Notes: generated by a model from the sequence alone, not told the origin. Shown: positions 1 through 6,058, counted from the first letter of the stretch. The stretch: DNA of 6,799 nt from Tardiphaga sp. (GCA_028290765.1 JAQGJF010000545.1:1-6799); one strand, 5' to 3'. Numbers and translations: made by a program.

Positions 1-1119
1 CGGCGCCGCGATAGGCATCCACCGGCGTGGTGTTGGTATAGCCCCCATCACCTCGGCATAGATGGCGGGGATGTTGTACTGGCCCGACAGCAGCGTGGCG
101 TAGAGATAGGTCGGCACCGAGGAGGAGAACAGCGACATGTAGGCGCCGAAATTGGCGTGGGTCTTCACCCGCAAGCCGAGGATCTTGTTGTCCTTGTCGA
201 ACGCCATTTCGGCCTTCGAGATATGATCGCGGCCATGGGCGTCGGTGAGGAAGGCCTCGGAACGGTCGCCGGTCCATTTCACCGGCCGGCGGACCTTCTT
301 CGAGGCCCACAGCGCCACCATCTCTTCCGGATAGATGTAGATCTTCGAGCCGAAACCGCCGCCGACATCGGGCGCGATCACCCGCAGCTTGTGCTCCGGT
401 GCAATATTGTAGAATGCCGACAGCACCAGACGCGCGACATGGGGATTCTGTGAGGTCGTGTACAGCGTGTAGTGCTCTACGGCCTCGTCATATTCCGCGA
501 CCGCGGCCCGCGGCTCCATCGCATTCGGCACCAGACGGTTGTTGGTAAGGTCGAGCGTGACCACATTGGCGGCCTTGCCGAACGCATCCTTGACCGCGGT
601 CTCGTCGCCGATATGCCAGTCATAGACCACATTGCCCGGGGCTTCCGGATGCAGCTGCGGCGCGCCGGCCGCGAGCGCGGCACGAACATTGGGAACGGCA
701 CGGAGTTCCTCGTAGCTGACGACCACGGCTTCCGCCGCATCCTTGGCCTGGTTCTTGGTCTCGGCGATCACCACCGCGACCGCCTGCCCGACAAAGCGCA
801 CCGTCTCCGGCGCCATCGCCGGCCAGGCGCCCATTTTCATTGGCGAGCCGTCTTTGGACGTAATGGCCCAGCCGCAAATCAGGTTGCCGACCTTGTCATC
901 GACCAGTTGCTGGCCGACTAGCACATCGACCACGCCGGGCATTTTCAGCGCCGCCGAGATATCGATGCCCTTGACCTTGGCGTGGGCGTGAGGACTGCGG
1001 ATGAAATGGGCATGGGTCATGCCCTGTAATTTGACGTCGTCGACGTAGCGGCCCTTGCCGGTGGTGAATCGCCGGTCTTCCTTGCGCACGACGCTTGCGC
1101 CAATACCTTCAACGCCCAT
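1..1119 (-). CDS. Molybdopterin-binding large subunit of a CoxL-like (form II) molybdenum hydroxylase, xanthine dehydrogenase family; partial, with apparent frameshift
   Basis: This is the catalytic subunit of an aerobic CO dehydrogenase/xanthine dehydrogenase-type enzyme, which holds the Mo-molybdopterin cytosine dinucleotide cofactor. About 373 codons are present, roughly half of the usual 770-800. The N-terminus (GVEGIGASVVRKEDRRF, then GKGRYVDD) is the family's typical opening. NAMEPRAAVAEYD lies near residues 200-210 and the cofactor-binding loop VGGGFGSK at 252-259. The ATG at 1119 follows GGGAG by 7 nt; an in-frame ATG two codons upstream is too close to that site. Just after Met358 the frame breaks. 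The encoded sequence becomes GAIPTPRRWMPIAAP, but inserting one G in the G5 run (C5 at 42-46 on the plus strand) restores GGYTNTTPVDAYRGA. AYRGAG is the form II signature; true CO dehydrogenases (form I) have AYxCSFR. The real substrate is therefore open. The small-subunit gene lies 91 bp upstream. No FAD subunit (CoxM) is visible, but it could follow outside the window. Confidence 0.9.
   Translation of the reverse strand, partial: MGVEGIGASVVRKEDRRFTTGKGRYVDDVKLQGMTHAHFIRSPHAHAKVKGIDISAALKMPGVVDVLVGQQLVDDKVGNLICGWAITSKDGSPMKMGAWPAMAPETVRFVGQAVAVVIAETKNQAKDAAEAVVVSYEELRAVPNVRAALAAGAPQLHPEAPGNVVYDWHIGDETAVKDAFGKAANVVTLDLTNNRLVPNAMEPRAAVAEYDEAVEHYTLYTTSQNPHVARLVLSAFYNIAPEHKLRVIAPDVGGGFGSKIYIYPEEMVALWASKKVRRPVKWTGDRSEAFLTDAHGRDHISKAEMAFDKDNKILGLRVKTHANFGAYMSLFSSSVPTYLYATLLSGQYNIPAIYAEVMGAIPTPRRWMPIAAP
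42..46 (-). other. Apparent 1-base deletion (frameshift) in a G/C homopolymer of the CoxL-like gene
   Basis: On the coding strand the run reads ATGGGGGCTATACC. The frame used for the previous 358 codons gives non-family residues after this point, whereas the +1-corrected frame gives GGYTNTTPVDAYRGA, the conserved segment leading to the active-site loop. Neither frame meets a stop before the window edge. A run of 5 where 6 is expected is the commonest form of sequencing or assembly error, but a genuine inactivating mutation is equally compatible with what is visible. Confidence 0.75.
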
Positions 1120-1197
1120 GGTCATTCTCCCTGCCGGAGTTTTTCCCGCCATTTCCATCGAAATCAGGCGGCTTTGAACTTTGTGAAATCGGTCTGG

Positions 1198-1212
1198 AGC
1201 AGCCGGGCTGCT
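1198..1212. repeat. Short perfect inverted repeat at the end of the CoxS-like gene
   Basis: AGCAGCC-G-GGCTGCT forms 7-bp arms around one central base and overlaps the TAG stop of the small-subunit gene. With so small a centre it would fold as about 5 bp with a 5-nt loop. No T run follows in the direction of transcription, so it is not a classical terminator. It might modulate expression or mRNA stability between the small- and large-subunit genes, but that is a guess. Confidence 0.35.
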
Positions 1213-1696
1213 ATTCAGCCGCCTGCGCCACTTTCATGCGTCCGGCGGCGTCGAGCACCGATTTGACGATGTTGTGATAACCGGTACAGCGGCAGATGTT
1301 GCCCTCGAGCTCCTGCCGCACGGTTTCTTCGTCCAGACCGCCGCTGTGACGATTGACGATGTCGATCGCCGACATGATCATGCCGGGCGTACAGTAGCCG
1401 CACTGCAGGCCGTGATTGTCGCGGAACGCCGCCTGCATCGGATGCAGTTCGTCGCCCTTCGAAATGCCCTCGATGGTGGTGACGTTGGTGCCGTTAGCCT
1501 GGCCAACCAGGGTGGTGCAGGATTTGACCGCCCGCCCGTCGATATGCACGACGCAGGCGCCGCATTGGCTGGTATCGCAGCCGACATGGGTGCCGGTCAG
1601 GTTGAGGTTTTCCCGCAGCAGATGGACGAGGAGGGTTCTGTCCTCGACCTCGGCGGTGACAGCTTTGCCATTGACGGTCAATGTGATGGTGGACAC
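1211..1696 (-). CDS. [2Fe-2S] iron-sulfur small subunit of a CoxS-like molybdenum hydroxylase
   Basis: This electron-transfer subunit passes electrons from the Mo site to the flavin subunit through two [2Fe-2S] clusters. Counted from the GTG at 1696 it has 161 residues, normal for the family. The plant-type ferredoxin domain carries Cys40, Cys45, Cys48 and Cys60 ([12 protein letters not shown], later SC). The C-terminal helical domain carries Cys99 and Cys102 (QCGYCTPG) and Cys135 and Cys137 (GNICRCTGY). All eight cluster ligands are present, so the protein looks intact. The frame could open at a TTG (1702), but GGGAGG lies only 1 nt from that codon and 7 nt from the GTG at 1696, so GTG is chosen; the protein then begins [13 protein letters not shown]. 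It is the first gene of the operon, with the large subunit following after 91 bp. A sigma70-like promoter with an overlapping palindrome lies directly upstream. Related enzymes oxidise CO, purines, aldehydes or N-heterocycles; this subunit does not reveal which. Confidence 0.94.
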   Translation of the reverse strand: MSTITLTVNGKAVTAEVEDRTLLVHLLRENLNLTGTHVGCDTSQCGACVVHIDGRAVKSCTTLVGQANGTNVTTIEGISKGDELHPMQAAFRDNHGLQCGYCTPGMIMSAIDIVNRHSGGLDEETVRQELEGNICRCTGYHNIVKSVLDAAGRMKVAQAAE

Positions 1697-1718
1697 GTTC
1701 AAGCCTCCCGGTACTTTT

Positions 1719-1733
1719 TAATTGTTCCAATTA
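1719..1733. promoter_or_regulatory. Candidate operator: 15-bp palindrome over the promoter of the CoxS-like operon
   Basis: TAATTG-TTC-CAATTA has perfect 6-bp arms around three bases, in an AT-rich patch of otherwise GC-rich DNA. It overlaps the proposed -10 box (1730-1735, minus strand) and the expected transcription start near 1723, about 23 bp upstream of the GTG start. A repressor bound here would block transcription. No regulator gene is in the window, so the protein that binds is unknown. Confidence 0.45.
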
Positions 1734-1758
1734 GAAGCGCGGGCCGAAGACTTTGCAA
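1730..1758 (-). promoter_or_regulatory. Sigma70-like promoter of the CoxS-CoxL operon
   Basis: Read on the minus strand, TTGCAA (-35, 1758-1753) and TCTAAT (-10, 1735-1730) are separated by 17 nt. TCTAAT matches five of six consensus bases and TTGCAA four. The start would fall near 1723, giving a leader of about 27 nt that contains the GGGAGG ribosome site. Position, spacing and the overlapping palindrome agree, but the call rests on the sequence alone. Confidence 0.45.
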
Positions 1759-1806
1759 CTAGGATTTTCGTCGCGGTGGGGCTTGTGTTCGTCAGCATCT
1801 CCGCAT

Positions 1807-1834
1807 GTCGTCCCGGCCAACGGGCCGGGACGAC
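1807..1834. repeat. REP-like perfect hairpin (12-bp stem, 4-nt loop)
   Basis: GTCGTCCCGGCC and GGCCGGGACGAC are exact reverse complements around AACG, in the divergent region between the hydroxylase and CoA-transferase operons. No T run follows on either strand and it lies between two gene starts, so it is not a terminator. Elements with a GTCGTCCCGGC core are, to my knowledge, dispersed in many copies in Bradyrhizobium and Rhodopseudomonas genomes. A decayed left half with the same 11-base core occurs at 5535-5545. Confidence 0.75.
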
Positions 1835-1871
1835 GCCGGTGGCTGCGGATCACGCTTGCAAATTTCGAGCT

Positions 1872-1900
1872 TTATCGAGGCCGGCCTTGATGCTCTATAT
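1872..1900 (+). promoter_or_regulatory. Possible promoter of pcaIJ
   Basis: TATATT (1895-1900) resembles a -10 box, and TTATCG (1872-1877) sits 17 nt upstream as a poor -35 box. Transcription would start near 1907, just before the AAGGAG ribosome site at 1915-1920 and the GTG start at 1930. The weak -35 suggests that an activator may be needed, but no activator site is recognised. Confidence 0.3.
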
Positions 1901-1929
1901 TCGCGCTTCGAACTAAGGAGCCTCTCGAA

Positions 1930-2601
1930 GTGATCGACAAGCAGGTAAAAACCGTCGCCGACGCGGTGGCCGGGGTCCGTGACGGGTCGATTGTGCTGGT
2001 GGCGGGGTTTGGCGCGGTCGGCGTCGCCGACAATCTGCTGGATGCGCTGCACGAGCAGGGCGCGCGTGAATTGACCATTGTCGCCAACAATTCCGGCAAC
2101 GGTGATTACGGGCTGGCGCGGCTGATTAATTCGGGCCGGGTCCGCAAGGTGATCTGCTCCTATCCGCGCTCCGGCGACTACAGTGCGTTCCTCAAGGCTT
2201 ACCGGGAAAAGAGTCTCGAGCTTGAACTGGTGCCGCAGGGCACCATCAGCGAACGCATGCGCTGCGCCGCCGCCGGCCTTGGCGGCTTCTTCTCGCCGGT
2301 GTCGGCCGGAACCAGGCTGGCGGAGGGCAAGGAGACCCGGGAAATCGACGGCCGGCTCCATGTCCTGGAGAAGCCGCTGAAGGGCGATGTTGCGTTGATC
2401 AAGGCCAACAAGGCCGATCGCTGGGGCAACCTGACCTACATCAGATCGGCGCGGAACTTCAATCCGGTGATGGCGATGGCCGCTGAGCTGACCGTCGTCG
2501 AGGTCGACGAGATGGTGGAACTGGGCGACATGGACCCCGAAGCGGTGGTCACGCCGAGTATCTTTGTCGATCGCGTGGTGGTGGTTGGAGAAAACGCATG
2601 A
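1930..2601 (+). CDS. pcaI: CoA-transferase subunit A (3-oxoadipate CoA-transferase alpha subunit, PcaI type)
   Basis: Alpha subunit of a family I CoA transferase. With the beta subunit it moves CoA from succinyl-CoA to 3-oxoadipate, giving 3-oxoadipyl-CoA, the penultimate step of the beta-ketoadipate pathway for aromatic compounds. The 223 residues are close to the usual 220-230. Family features in order are a glycine-rich VAGFGAVG near residues 24-31, IVANNSGNG near 55-63, VICSYPRSGDY near 79-89, VPQGTISERMR, the AEGKETREIDG segment, and KADRWGNLTYIRSARNFNPVMAMAA near 166-190. The last segment closely resembles PcaI of pseudomonads as I recall it. The start is GTG, supported by AAGGAG at 1915-1920 with a 9-nt gap. 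The stop overlaps the start of the beta gene as ATGA. Closely related enzymes use acetoacetate (ScoA), so the substrate is probable rather than certain; no other pca gene is in the window. Confidence 0.88.
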   Translation: MIDKQVKTVADAVAGVRDGSIVLVAGFGAVGVADNLLDALHEQGARELTIVANNSGNGDYGLARLINSGRVRKVICSYPRSGDYSAFLKAYREKSLELELVPQGTISERMRCAAAGLGGFFSPVSAGTRLAEGKETREIDGRLHVLEKPLKGDVALIKANKADRWGNLTYIRSARNFNPVMAMAAELTVVEVDEMVELGDMDPEAVVTPSIFVDRVVVVGENA

Positions 2602-3299
2602 CCAATCAACCTCGATCCTATCAACCTTTGACCCGCGAACAGATGGCGTGGCGCGCGGCGCAGGACCTGCCCGAAGGCGCCTTTGTCAATCTCGGCATCG
2701 GCATCCCCACCTTGACGGCGAGTTATGTGCCGCATGGGCGTGAAGTGATCTTTCACAGCGAGAACGGCGTACTCGGCCTCGGACCGAAGCCGGAGCCCGG
2801 CAAGGAAGATCCCTATCTGATCGATGCCGGCAAGAACCTGACCACGCTGGTGACTGGCGGCTGCTACGTGCACCACGCCGACGCTTTCCTGATGATCCGC
2901 GGCGGCCATCTCGACGTCAGCCTGCTCGGCGCGTTCGAGGTGTCGGAAGCCGGCGATCTCGCCAACTGGACCACCGAGGATCCGGCGTTTCCTCCCGGCG
3001 TCGGCGGCGCGATGGATCTCGCGGTCGGCGCCAAGGAAATCCGTGTCATCATGGAGCACACCAGCAAGAAGGGCGAGCCGCGGATCCTGAAACATTGCAC
3101 CTTGCCGCTCACCGCGGCGGGCTGCGTCAAGCGCATCTACACCAACCTCGCGGTGATCGATGTGACGGCACGGGGACTGTCCGTGCTGGAAATGATTCCA
3201 GGCATGACGCTGGAGAGATTGCAGGCGCTCACCGAACCGAAGCTGCAACTGGCCAACGCCTGGCAGGCCCTGGTACCGCCCGCTGCACGGGCCGCTTGA
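2598..3299 (+). CDS. pcaJ: CoA-transferase subunit B (3-oxoadipate CoA-transferase beta subunit, PcaJ type)
   Basis: Catalytic beta subunit of the succinyl-CoA:3-oxoacid CoA transferase. Its active-site glutamate becomes a glutamyl-CoA thioester during turnover; here it is Glu55 in FHSENGVLGLG. Other family segments are VNLGIGIPTL (30-39), the LVTGGCYVHHADAFLMIRGG stretch near 92-111, GDLANW, GGAMDLAVGA, and the C-terminal SRIYT-like VKRIYTNLAVIDVT. Its 233 residues are slightly more than most PcaJ proteins because of short N- and C-terminal extensions. The ATG at 2598 overlaps the pcaI stop by 4 bases (ATGA) and has GGAG 7 nt upstream, which indicates translational coupling and an equimolar heteromer. 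HBM-type chemoreceptor coding follows 152 bp downstream on the same strand. An acetoacetate-specific ScoB is the main alternative; similarity to PcaJ as I recall it is stronger. Confidence 0.88.
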   Translation: MTNQPRSYQPLTREQMAWRAAQDLPEGAFVNLGIGIPTLTASYVPHGREVIFHSENGVLGLGPKPEPGKEDPYLIDAGKNLTTLVTGGCYVHHADAFLMIRGGHLDVSLLGAFEVSEAGDLANWTTEDPAFPPGVGGAMDLAVGAKEIRVIMEHTSKKGEPRILKHCTLPLTAAGCVKRIYTNLAVIDVTARGLSVLEMIPGMTLERLQALTEPKLQLANAWQALVPPAARAA

Positions 3300-3399
3300 C
3301 CGCTAACTCCTTCTACAAACAAAAGAAATCTTTTTATTGCAACCGGAAGGTGCCAGTTTACCAGCTTTTAGCCATTGCCTCGTACTTTTACATACCGGG

Positions 3400-3419
3400 T
3401 TCGGGACGGCTGTTCCGAA
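3400..3419 (+). other. Short stem-loop between pcaJ and the chemoreceptor gene
   Basis: TTCGGGAC-GGCT-GTTCCGAA pairs as an 8-bp stem, one pair being a G-T (G-U in RNA), with a 4-nt loop. It lies 100 bp after pcaJ and 33 bp before the chemoreceptor start. No T run follows, so it is a poor intrinsic terminator; it may be a leader structure or a protein site. The rest of 3300-3451 holds an AT-rich patch (about 3310-3345) in which I could not identify a convincing promoter. Confidence 0.3.
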
Positions 3420-3451
3420 AACACGGGTTACGGGAGTGATGGGGGTTCAAG

Positions 3452-5491
3452 GTGGGGCTGAAACTCTGGCCGCGGTCGATGCCGCTGAAGCTTCCGACCT
3501 TGCGGTTTCGCGCCAAGGTCTCGCTTGGATTTGCCGTGGTGCTCGGCATCACCGCCGTCAGCATGAGCCTTGCTTTTCTCGGATTCGAACGGGTTTCCTC
3601 AGGCGTCGTGGCCTATCGCACCAGCGTGTCGGAGTCCGACCTGGCGCGCAATGTCGACCGCGAATTGACCTCCTATCAGGCGCTGACGCGCTATTATGTC
3701 GTCACCGGCAAGGAGGACGACGCCAAGGCGGCGCTGGCCGCCGAAGCCAGCCTGAAGGATGCCATTGATCAGTTGATGAAAGCGACGACCGCGCCGGCGC
3801 GCGTCGACAAGGTCACCCGTCTCGCCAGGGAATTCCGGACCTTCACCAAAATCTTCGCCGATATTCTGTCGGTCAAGAACGCCAGCACCCTGCTGACGCA
3901 GAATCAATTGACGCGCGGCGGCACCATGCTGCGTTACAAATTCGACGACCTGATCAGCACCGGCGGCGAGGCCGAGCTTCCGGCGGTTGAAGTCGCCGCC
4001 AAGCAGGTCGCCGGGCAATATGCCAATGTGATGGCGCAGGTGAATACCTATGCCCTCAACTTCGATGCCGCGGTAGGCAACAGCGCGACGGCCCGGTTCA
4101 AGTTCATCGACATTGCGGTCCATGCGATATCTGCGGACGACGAAAGAGTGGCGCCGAAGCTCAAGGAAATTGGCGGCCTGCTCGAGGAATATCGTCAGGC
4201 CTTCGCCAAGCTGATCGAGAATACCAAGGCGATCAGCGATCTGGTCGCCGAGATGACGGAATCCGCCGCCGTGATCACGCAGGGCTCGAAGGTGATGAAG
4301 GCCGATCTATTGGCCGACCAGCAACGGCTCGAAAAGGAATCCGACGCCACCGTCAACGACACCGAACGTCTGGTCATGATGCTGGGGATCGGCGGCTTCG
4401 TGCTCGGCGGATTGCTGGCATGGATGCTGGGCAAGGGAATTTCACGGCCGATGGTGGCGATGTGCGCGGCGATGCGCAAGCTTGCCACCGGTGACTTCAA
4501 AATCGTGCTGCCCGGCCTCGGCCGCCGCGACGAGCTCGGCGAGATGGCAAGCGCCGTGGAAGAGTTCAAGATGCAGGCCATCGCCAAGGCCGAACGCGAT
4601 GCCGCTGCGCATGCCGAGCAGAACAGGATCAGCTCCGAGGCCCGCCGGGCCGAACTCATTCGCTTTGCCGACGATTTCGAGGCCGCGGTGGGCTCCATCG
4701 TCTCGAATGTCTCGGCGTCCGCCGAGCAACTGGAGTCCGCGGCCGGTACGCTGACGCGCACGACCGAAACCACGCAGCATCTTTCCAACGAGGCCGCCGG
4801 CGCTTCGGAAAAGGCCTCTTCCAACATGCAGTCGGTGGCGACCGCGACCGAGGAATTGTCGCTGTCGGTCGGGGAGATCGGGCGCCAGGTCCAGGAATCC
4901 AGCCGGATTGCCGATGGCGCGGTGAAGCAGGCCGAGCAGACCGATGCGCGGATCGGTAAATTGTCACGCGCGGCGCAGCAGATCGGCGACGTGGTCAAGC
5001 TGATCACGGCCATCGCCGAGCAGACCAATCTTCTGGCGCTCAACGCGACCATCGAAGCCGCCCGTGCCGGCGATGCCGGCCGCGGCTTTGCGATTGTCGC
5101 CGCCGAGGTCAAGTCGCTGTCGAGCCAGACCGCCAAGGCGACCGACGAAATCTCGTCGCACATCTCCGGCATGCAGGACGCCACGCAGGAATCGGTCGCG
5201 GCCATCAAGGAAATCGGCAGCACCATCGGGCAGATTTCGACCATCGCCTCGGCGATCGCGACCGCCGTGTCGCAACAAAGTTCCGCGACCCAGGAAATCG
5301 CGCAAAGCGTTCAGAACGTCGCGCAGGGCACCCAGGAAGTGTCGACCAACATCACCGAGGTCAACCGCGGCGCGACCGAAACCGGTTCGGCTTCGGAGGA
5401 GGTGCTCAATTCGGCGCAGACGCTTTCATCGGAAAGCGCCCGGCTGCGCGCCGAACTCGATCGCTTCATGGCGAACATCCGCGCTGCGTAG
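3452..5491 (+). CDS. Methyl-accepting chemotaxis protein with large helical periplasmic sensor and HAMP domain
   Basis: Inner-membrane chemoreceptor that controls CheA through CheW. Of 679 residues, 1-22 are a short basic cytoplasmic head, about 23-45 is TM1, 46-306 a periplasmic sensor, 307-326 TM2 ([18 protein letters not shown]), and about 327-380 HAMP (Pro333, DELGEM 360-365). A signalling coiled coil follows to the end. Its hairpin tip is [20 protein letters not shown] (523-542), then [14 protein letters not shown]. Likely methylation pairs are Glu467-Glu468, Gln614-Glu615 and Gln628-Glu629. The sensor is about 260 residues and looks entirely helical, best fitting a helical bimodular (HBM) domain like that of McpS, which binds TCA-cycle acids; this assignment is inferred from length and composition. 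No CheR-tethering NWETF tail is present. The GTG start has GGGGG 6 nt upstream, and an in-frame stop at 3437-3439 excludes an earlier start; Met10 lacks a ribosome site. Confidence 0.93.
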   Translation: MGLKLWPRSMPLKLPTLRFRAKVSLGFAVVLGITAVSMSLAFLGFERVSSGVVAYRTSVSESDLARNVDRELTSYQALTRYYVVTGKEDDAKAALAAEASLKDAIDQLMKATTAPARVDKVTRLAREFRTFTKIFADILSVKNASTLLTQNQLTRGGTMLRYKFDDLISTGGEAELPAVEVAAKQVAGQYANVMAQVNTYALNFDAAVGNSATARFKFIDIAVHAISADDERVAPKLKEIGGLLEEYRQAFAKLIENTKAISDLVAEMTESAAVITQGSKVMKADLLADQQRLEKESDATVNDTERLVMMLGIGGFVLGGLLAWMLGKGISRPMVAMCAAMRKLATGDFKIVLPGLGRRDELGEMASAVEEFKMQAIAKAERDAAAHAEQNRISSEARRAELIRFADDFEAAVGSIVSNVSASAEQLESAAGTLTRTTETTQHLSNEAAGASEKASSNMQSVATATEELSLSVGEIGRQVQESSRIADGAVKQAEQTDARIGKLSRAAQQIGDVVKLITAIAEQTNLLALNATIEAARAGDAGRGFAIVAAEVKSLSSQTAKATDEISSHISGMQDATQESVAAIKEIGSTIGQISTIASAIATAVSQQSSATQEIAQSVQNVAQGTQEVSTNITEVNRGATETGSASEEVLNSAQTLSSESARLRAELDRFMANIRAA

Positions 5492-5534
5492 GAATTCAAC
5501 GCGCTCCACGCTTCATCCCGGGCTACAGCCTCTC

Positions 5535-5556
5535 GTCGTCCCGGCGCAGGCCGACT
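5535..5556. repeat. Decayed copy of the GTCGTCCCGGC repeat
   Basis: GTCGTCCCGGC at 5535-5545 repeats the left arm of the hairpin at 1807-1834, followed by GCAGGCCG. The expected right arm (GGGACGAC) is lost, so no strong hairpin remains. It sits in the 74-bp gap between the converging chemoreceptor and DUF3175 genes, where no clear intrinsic terminator is visible for either gene. Confidence 0.5.
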
Positions 5557-5565
5557 CGTGCCGAA

Positions 5566-5958
5566 TCATTCCCGTCCAAACTGCTTCTTCAATTCCCCCT
5601 TGGCCCGTTCCAGCCGGTCGCGCTGTGTCCGCGGCAATGTCTTGCCGGCGCGGTTGACGTAAAACGTCAGCATCGACAGCGCGGATCGGTAGGCGCCCGC
5701 CTTGCGCCGTGAACTGCGTTCGGCCGAATGCTTGAGCGACGCCGCGATTTTCTTCGGATCCCGCAGCGTGAACACGCCACGCTTGAGATCGAGCGCATCG
5801 CTCTCCGTGGTGACGCGTTGCGACCACCGTTTTGGGGACGCGGCTTTCCGCTTCGGAGGGGACTTTTTTCGGGTCGTTGTTTTACGGGCGGCGGTTTTGC
5901 GTGCGGTAGTTCTTCGCGCGCTCTTGCGGGCGCTCTTTTTGGTGCGGCGTTCAGCCAT
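5566..5958 (-). CDS. DUF3175 family protein with histone H1-like Lys/Arg-rich N-terminal tail
   Basis: Small protein of 130 residues and unknown biochemical function. Residues 1-44 are a disordered, strongly basic tail built from KK/RK-S/T-A repeats (MAERRTKKSARKSARRTTAR onward, with a KSPPKRK segment near 32-38), resembling bacterial histone H1-like tails and suggesting contact with nucleic acid. Residues 44-130 match the DUF3175 pattern as I recall it: KRWSQRVTTESDALDL, GVFTLRDPKKIAASLK, AERSSRRKAGAYRSALSMLT, FYVNRAGKTLP, and a C-terminal RLERAKGELKKQFGR. The open frame extends to an ATG at 5994, but the ATG at 5958 has GGAG 8 nt upstream. The extra 12 residues would also run into the promoter, whose transcription start is expected near 5980. 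A good EcfG-type promoter suggests stress-induced expression. It converges on the chemoreceptor gene and diverges from the transporter. The DUF call is fairly secure; DNA binding is inference. Confidence 0.85.
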   Translation of the reverse strand: MAERRTKKSARKSARRTTARKTAARKTTTRKKSPPKRKAASPKRWSQRVTTESDALDLKRGVFTLRDPKKIAASLKHSAERSSRRKAGAYRSALSMLTFYVNRAGKTLPRTQRDRLERAKGELKKQFGRE

Positions 5959-5986
5959 GATCACGTCTCCATGGGTCCCGCCGGGA

Positions 5987-6012
5987 AACGGCAATAACCG
6001 GTGATCTGTTCC
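5987..6012 (-). promoter_or_regulatory. EcfG (general stress sigma factor) type promoter of the DUF3175 gene
   Basis: On the minus strand GGAAC (6012-6008) is followed by exactly 17 nt and CGTT (5990-5987). This matches the alphaproteobacterial EcfG consensus GGAAC-N16/17-CGTT of the PhyR-NepR-EcfG general stress response. Transcription would begin near 5980, leaving a leader of about 20 nt that contains the GGAG ribosome site before the ATG at 5958. Complete motif, spacing and distance to the start all agree. Confidence 0.65.
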
Positions 6013-6038
6013 CGATTTGGTTTAGTGAAATCGGGAAC
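6008..6038. repeat. Perfect 11-bp inverted repeat between divergent DUF3175 and transporter genes
   Basis: GTTCCCGATTT (6008-6018) and AAATCGGGAAC (6028-6038) are exact reverse complements around 9 bases. Each outer end carries a GGAAC pointing away from the centre, so the repeat places two divergent -35 elements back to back. The identity extends six bases beyond GGAAC, more than the promoter motif needs, so it could also bind a dimeric regulator or fold as a hairpin. Confidence 0.75.
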
Positions 6039-6058
6039 CGATGCGGCGCTGAGGGGTT
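6034..6058 (+). promoter_or_regulatory. Possible weaker EcfG-type promoter facing the transporter gene
   Basis: GGAAC (6034-6038) is followed by 17 nt and GTT (6056-6058); the base before GTT is G instead of the usual C. Transcription would begin near 6065, giving a leader of about 109 nt before the ATG at 6174, longer than for the opposite promoter. The mirrored arrangement supports it; the imperfect -10 lowers confidence. Confidence 0.35.

Noticed and set aside
1724..1728. GGAAC on the minus strand upstream of the CoxS-like gene as an EcfG -35 element
   Set aside because: No GTT occurs 16-18 nt downstream. The GGAAC is the centre of a separate palindrome.
1274..1762. Plus-strand open frame of 162 codons opposite the CoxS-like gene
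   Set aside because: The minus strand encodes all eight cysteine ligands of the two [2Fe-2S] clusters. The plus-strand translation is a mirror artefact without motifs.
2436..3248. Open frame of 270 codons antisense to pcaJ and the end of pcaI
   Set aside because: The plus strand holds well-conserved pcaI and pcaJ with coupled starts. The antisense translation shows no family motifs.
3321..3335. AAAAGA-AA-TCTTTT as a rho-independent terminator of pcaIJ
   Set aside because: The stem is almost entirely A-T with a 2-base loop, too unstable to act as a terminator.
3338..3355. Sigma54-like TGGCAC...TTGCA on the minus strand between pcaJ and the chemoreceptor
   Set aside because: The gap between the GG and GC elements is two bases too long for sigma54, and it would drive transcription backward into pcaJ.
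3439..3441. ATG preceded by GGGAG as the chemoreceptor start
   Set aside because: It is in a different frame from the chemoreceptor and leads into a shadow frame without family similarity.
4195..5244. Long open frame (349 codons) antisense to the chemoreceptor
   Set aside because: It has a low-complexity Ser/Ala-rich translation, no recognisable domain and no good ribosome site. It is a by-product of GC-rich codon use opposite a clearly conserved chemoreceptor.
5959..5994. Longer start (12 extra codons) for the DUF3175 protein
   Set aside because: The extra residues do not fit the family, the internal ATG has the ribosome site, and the expected transcription start near 5980 lies inside the extension.
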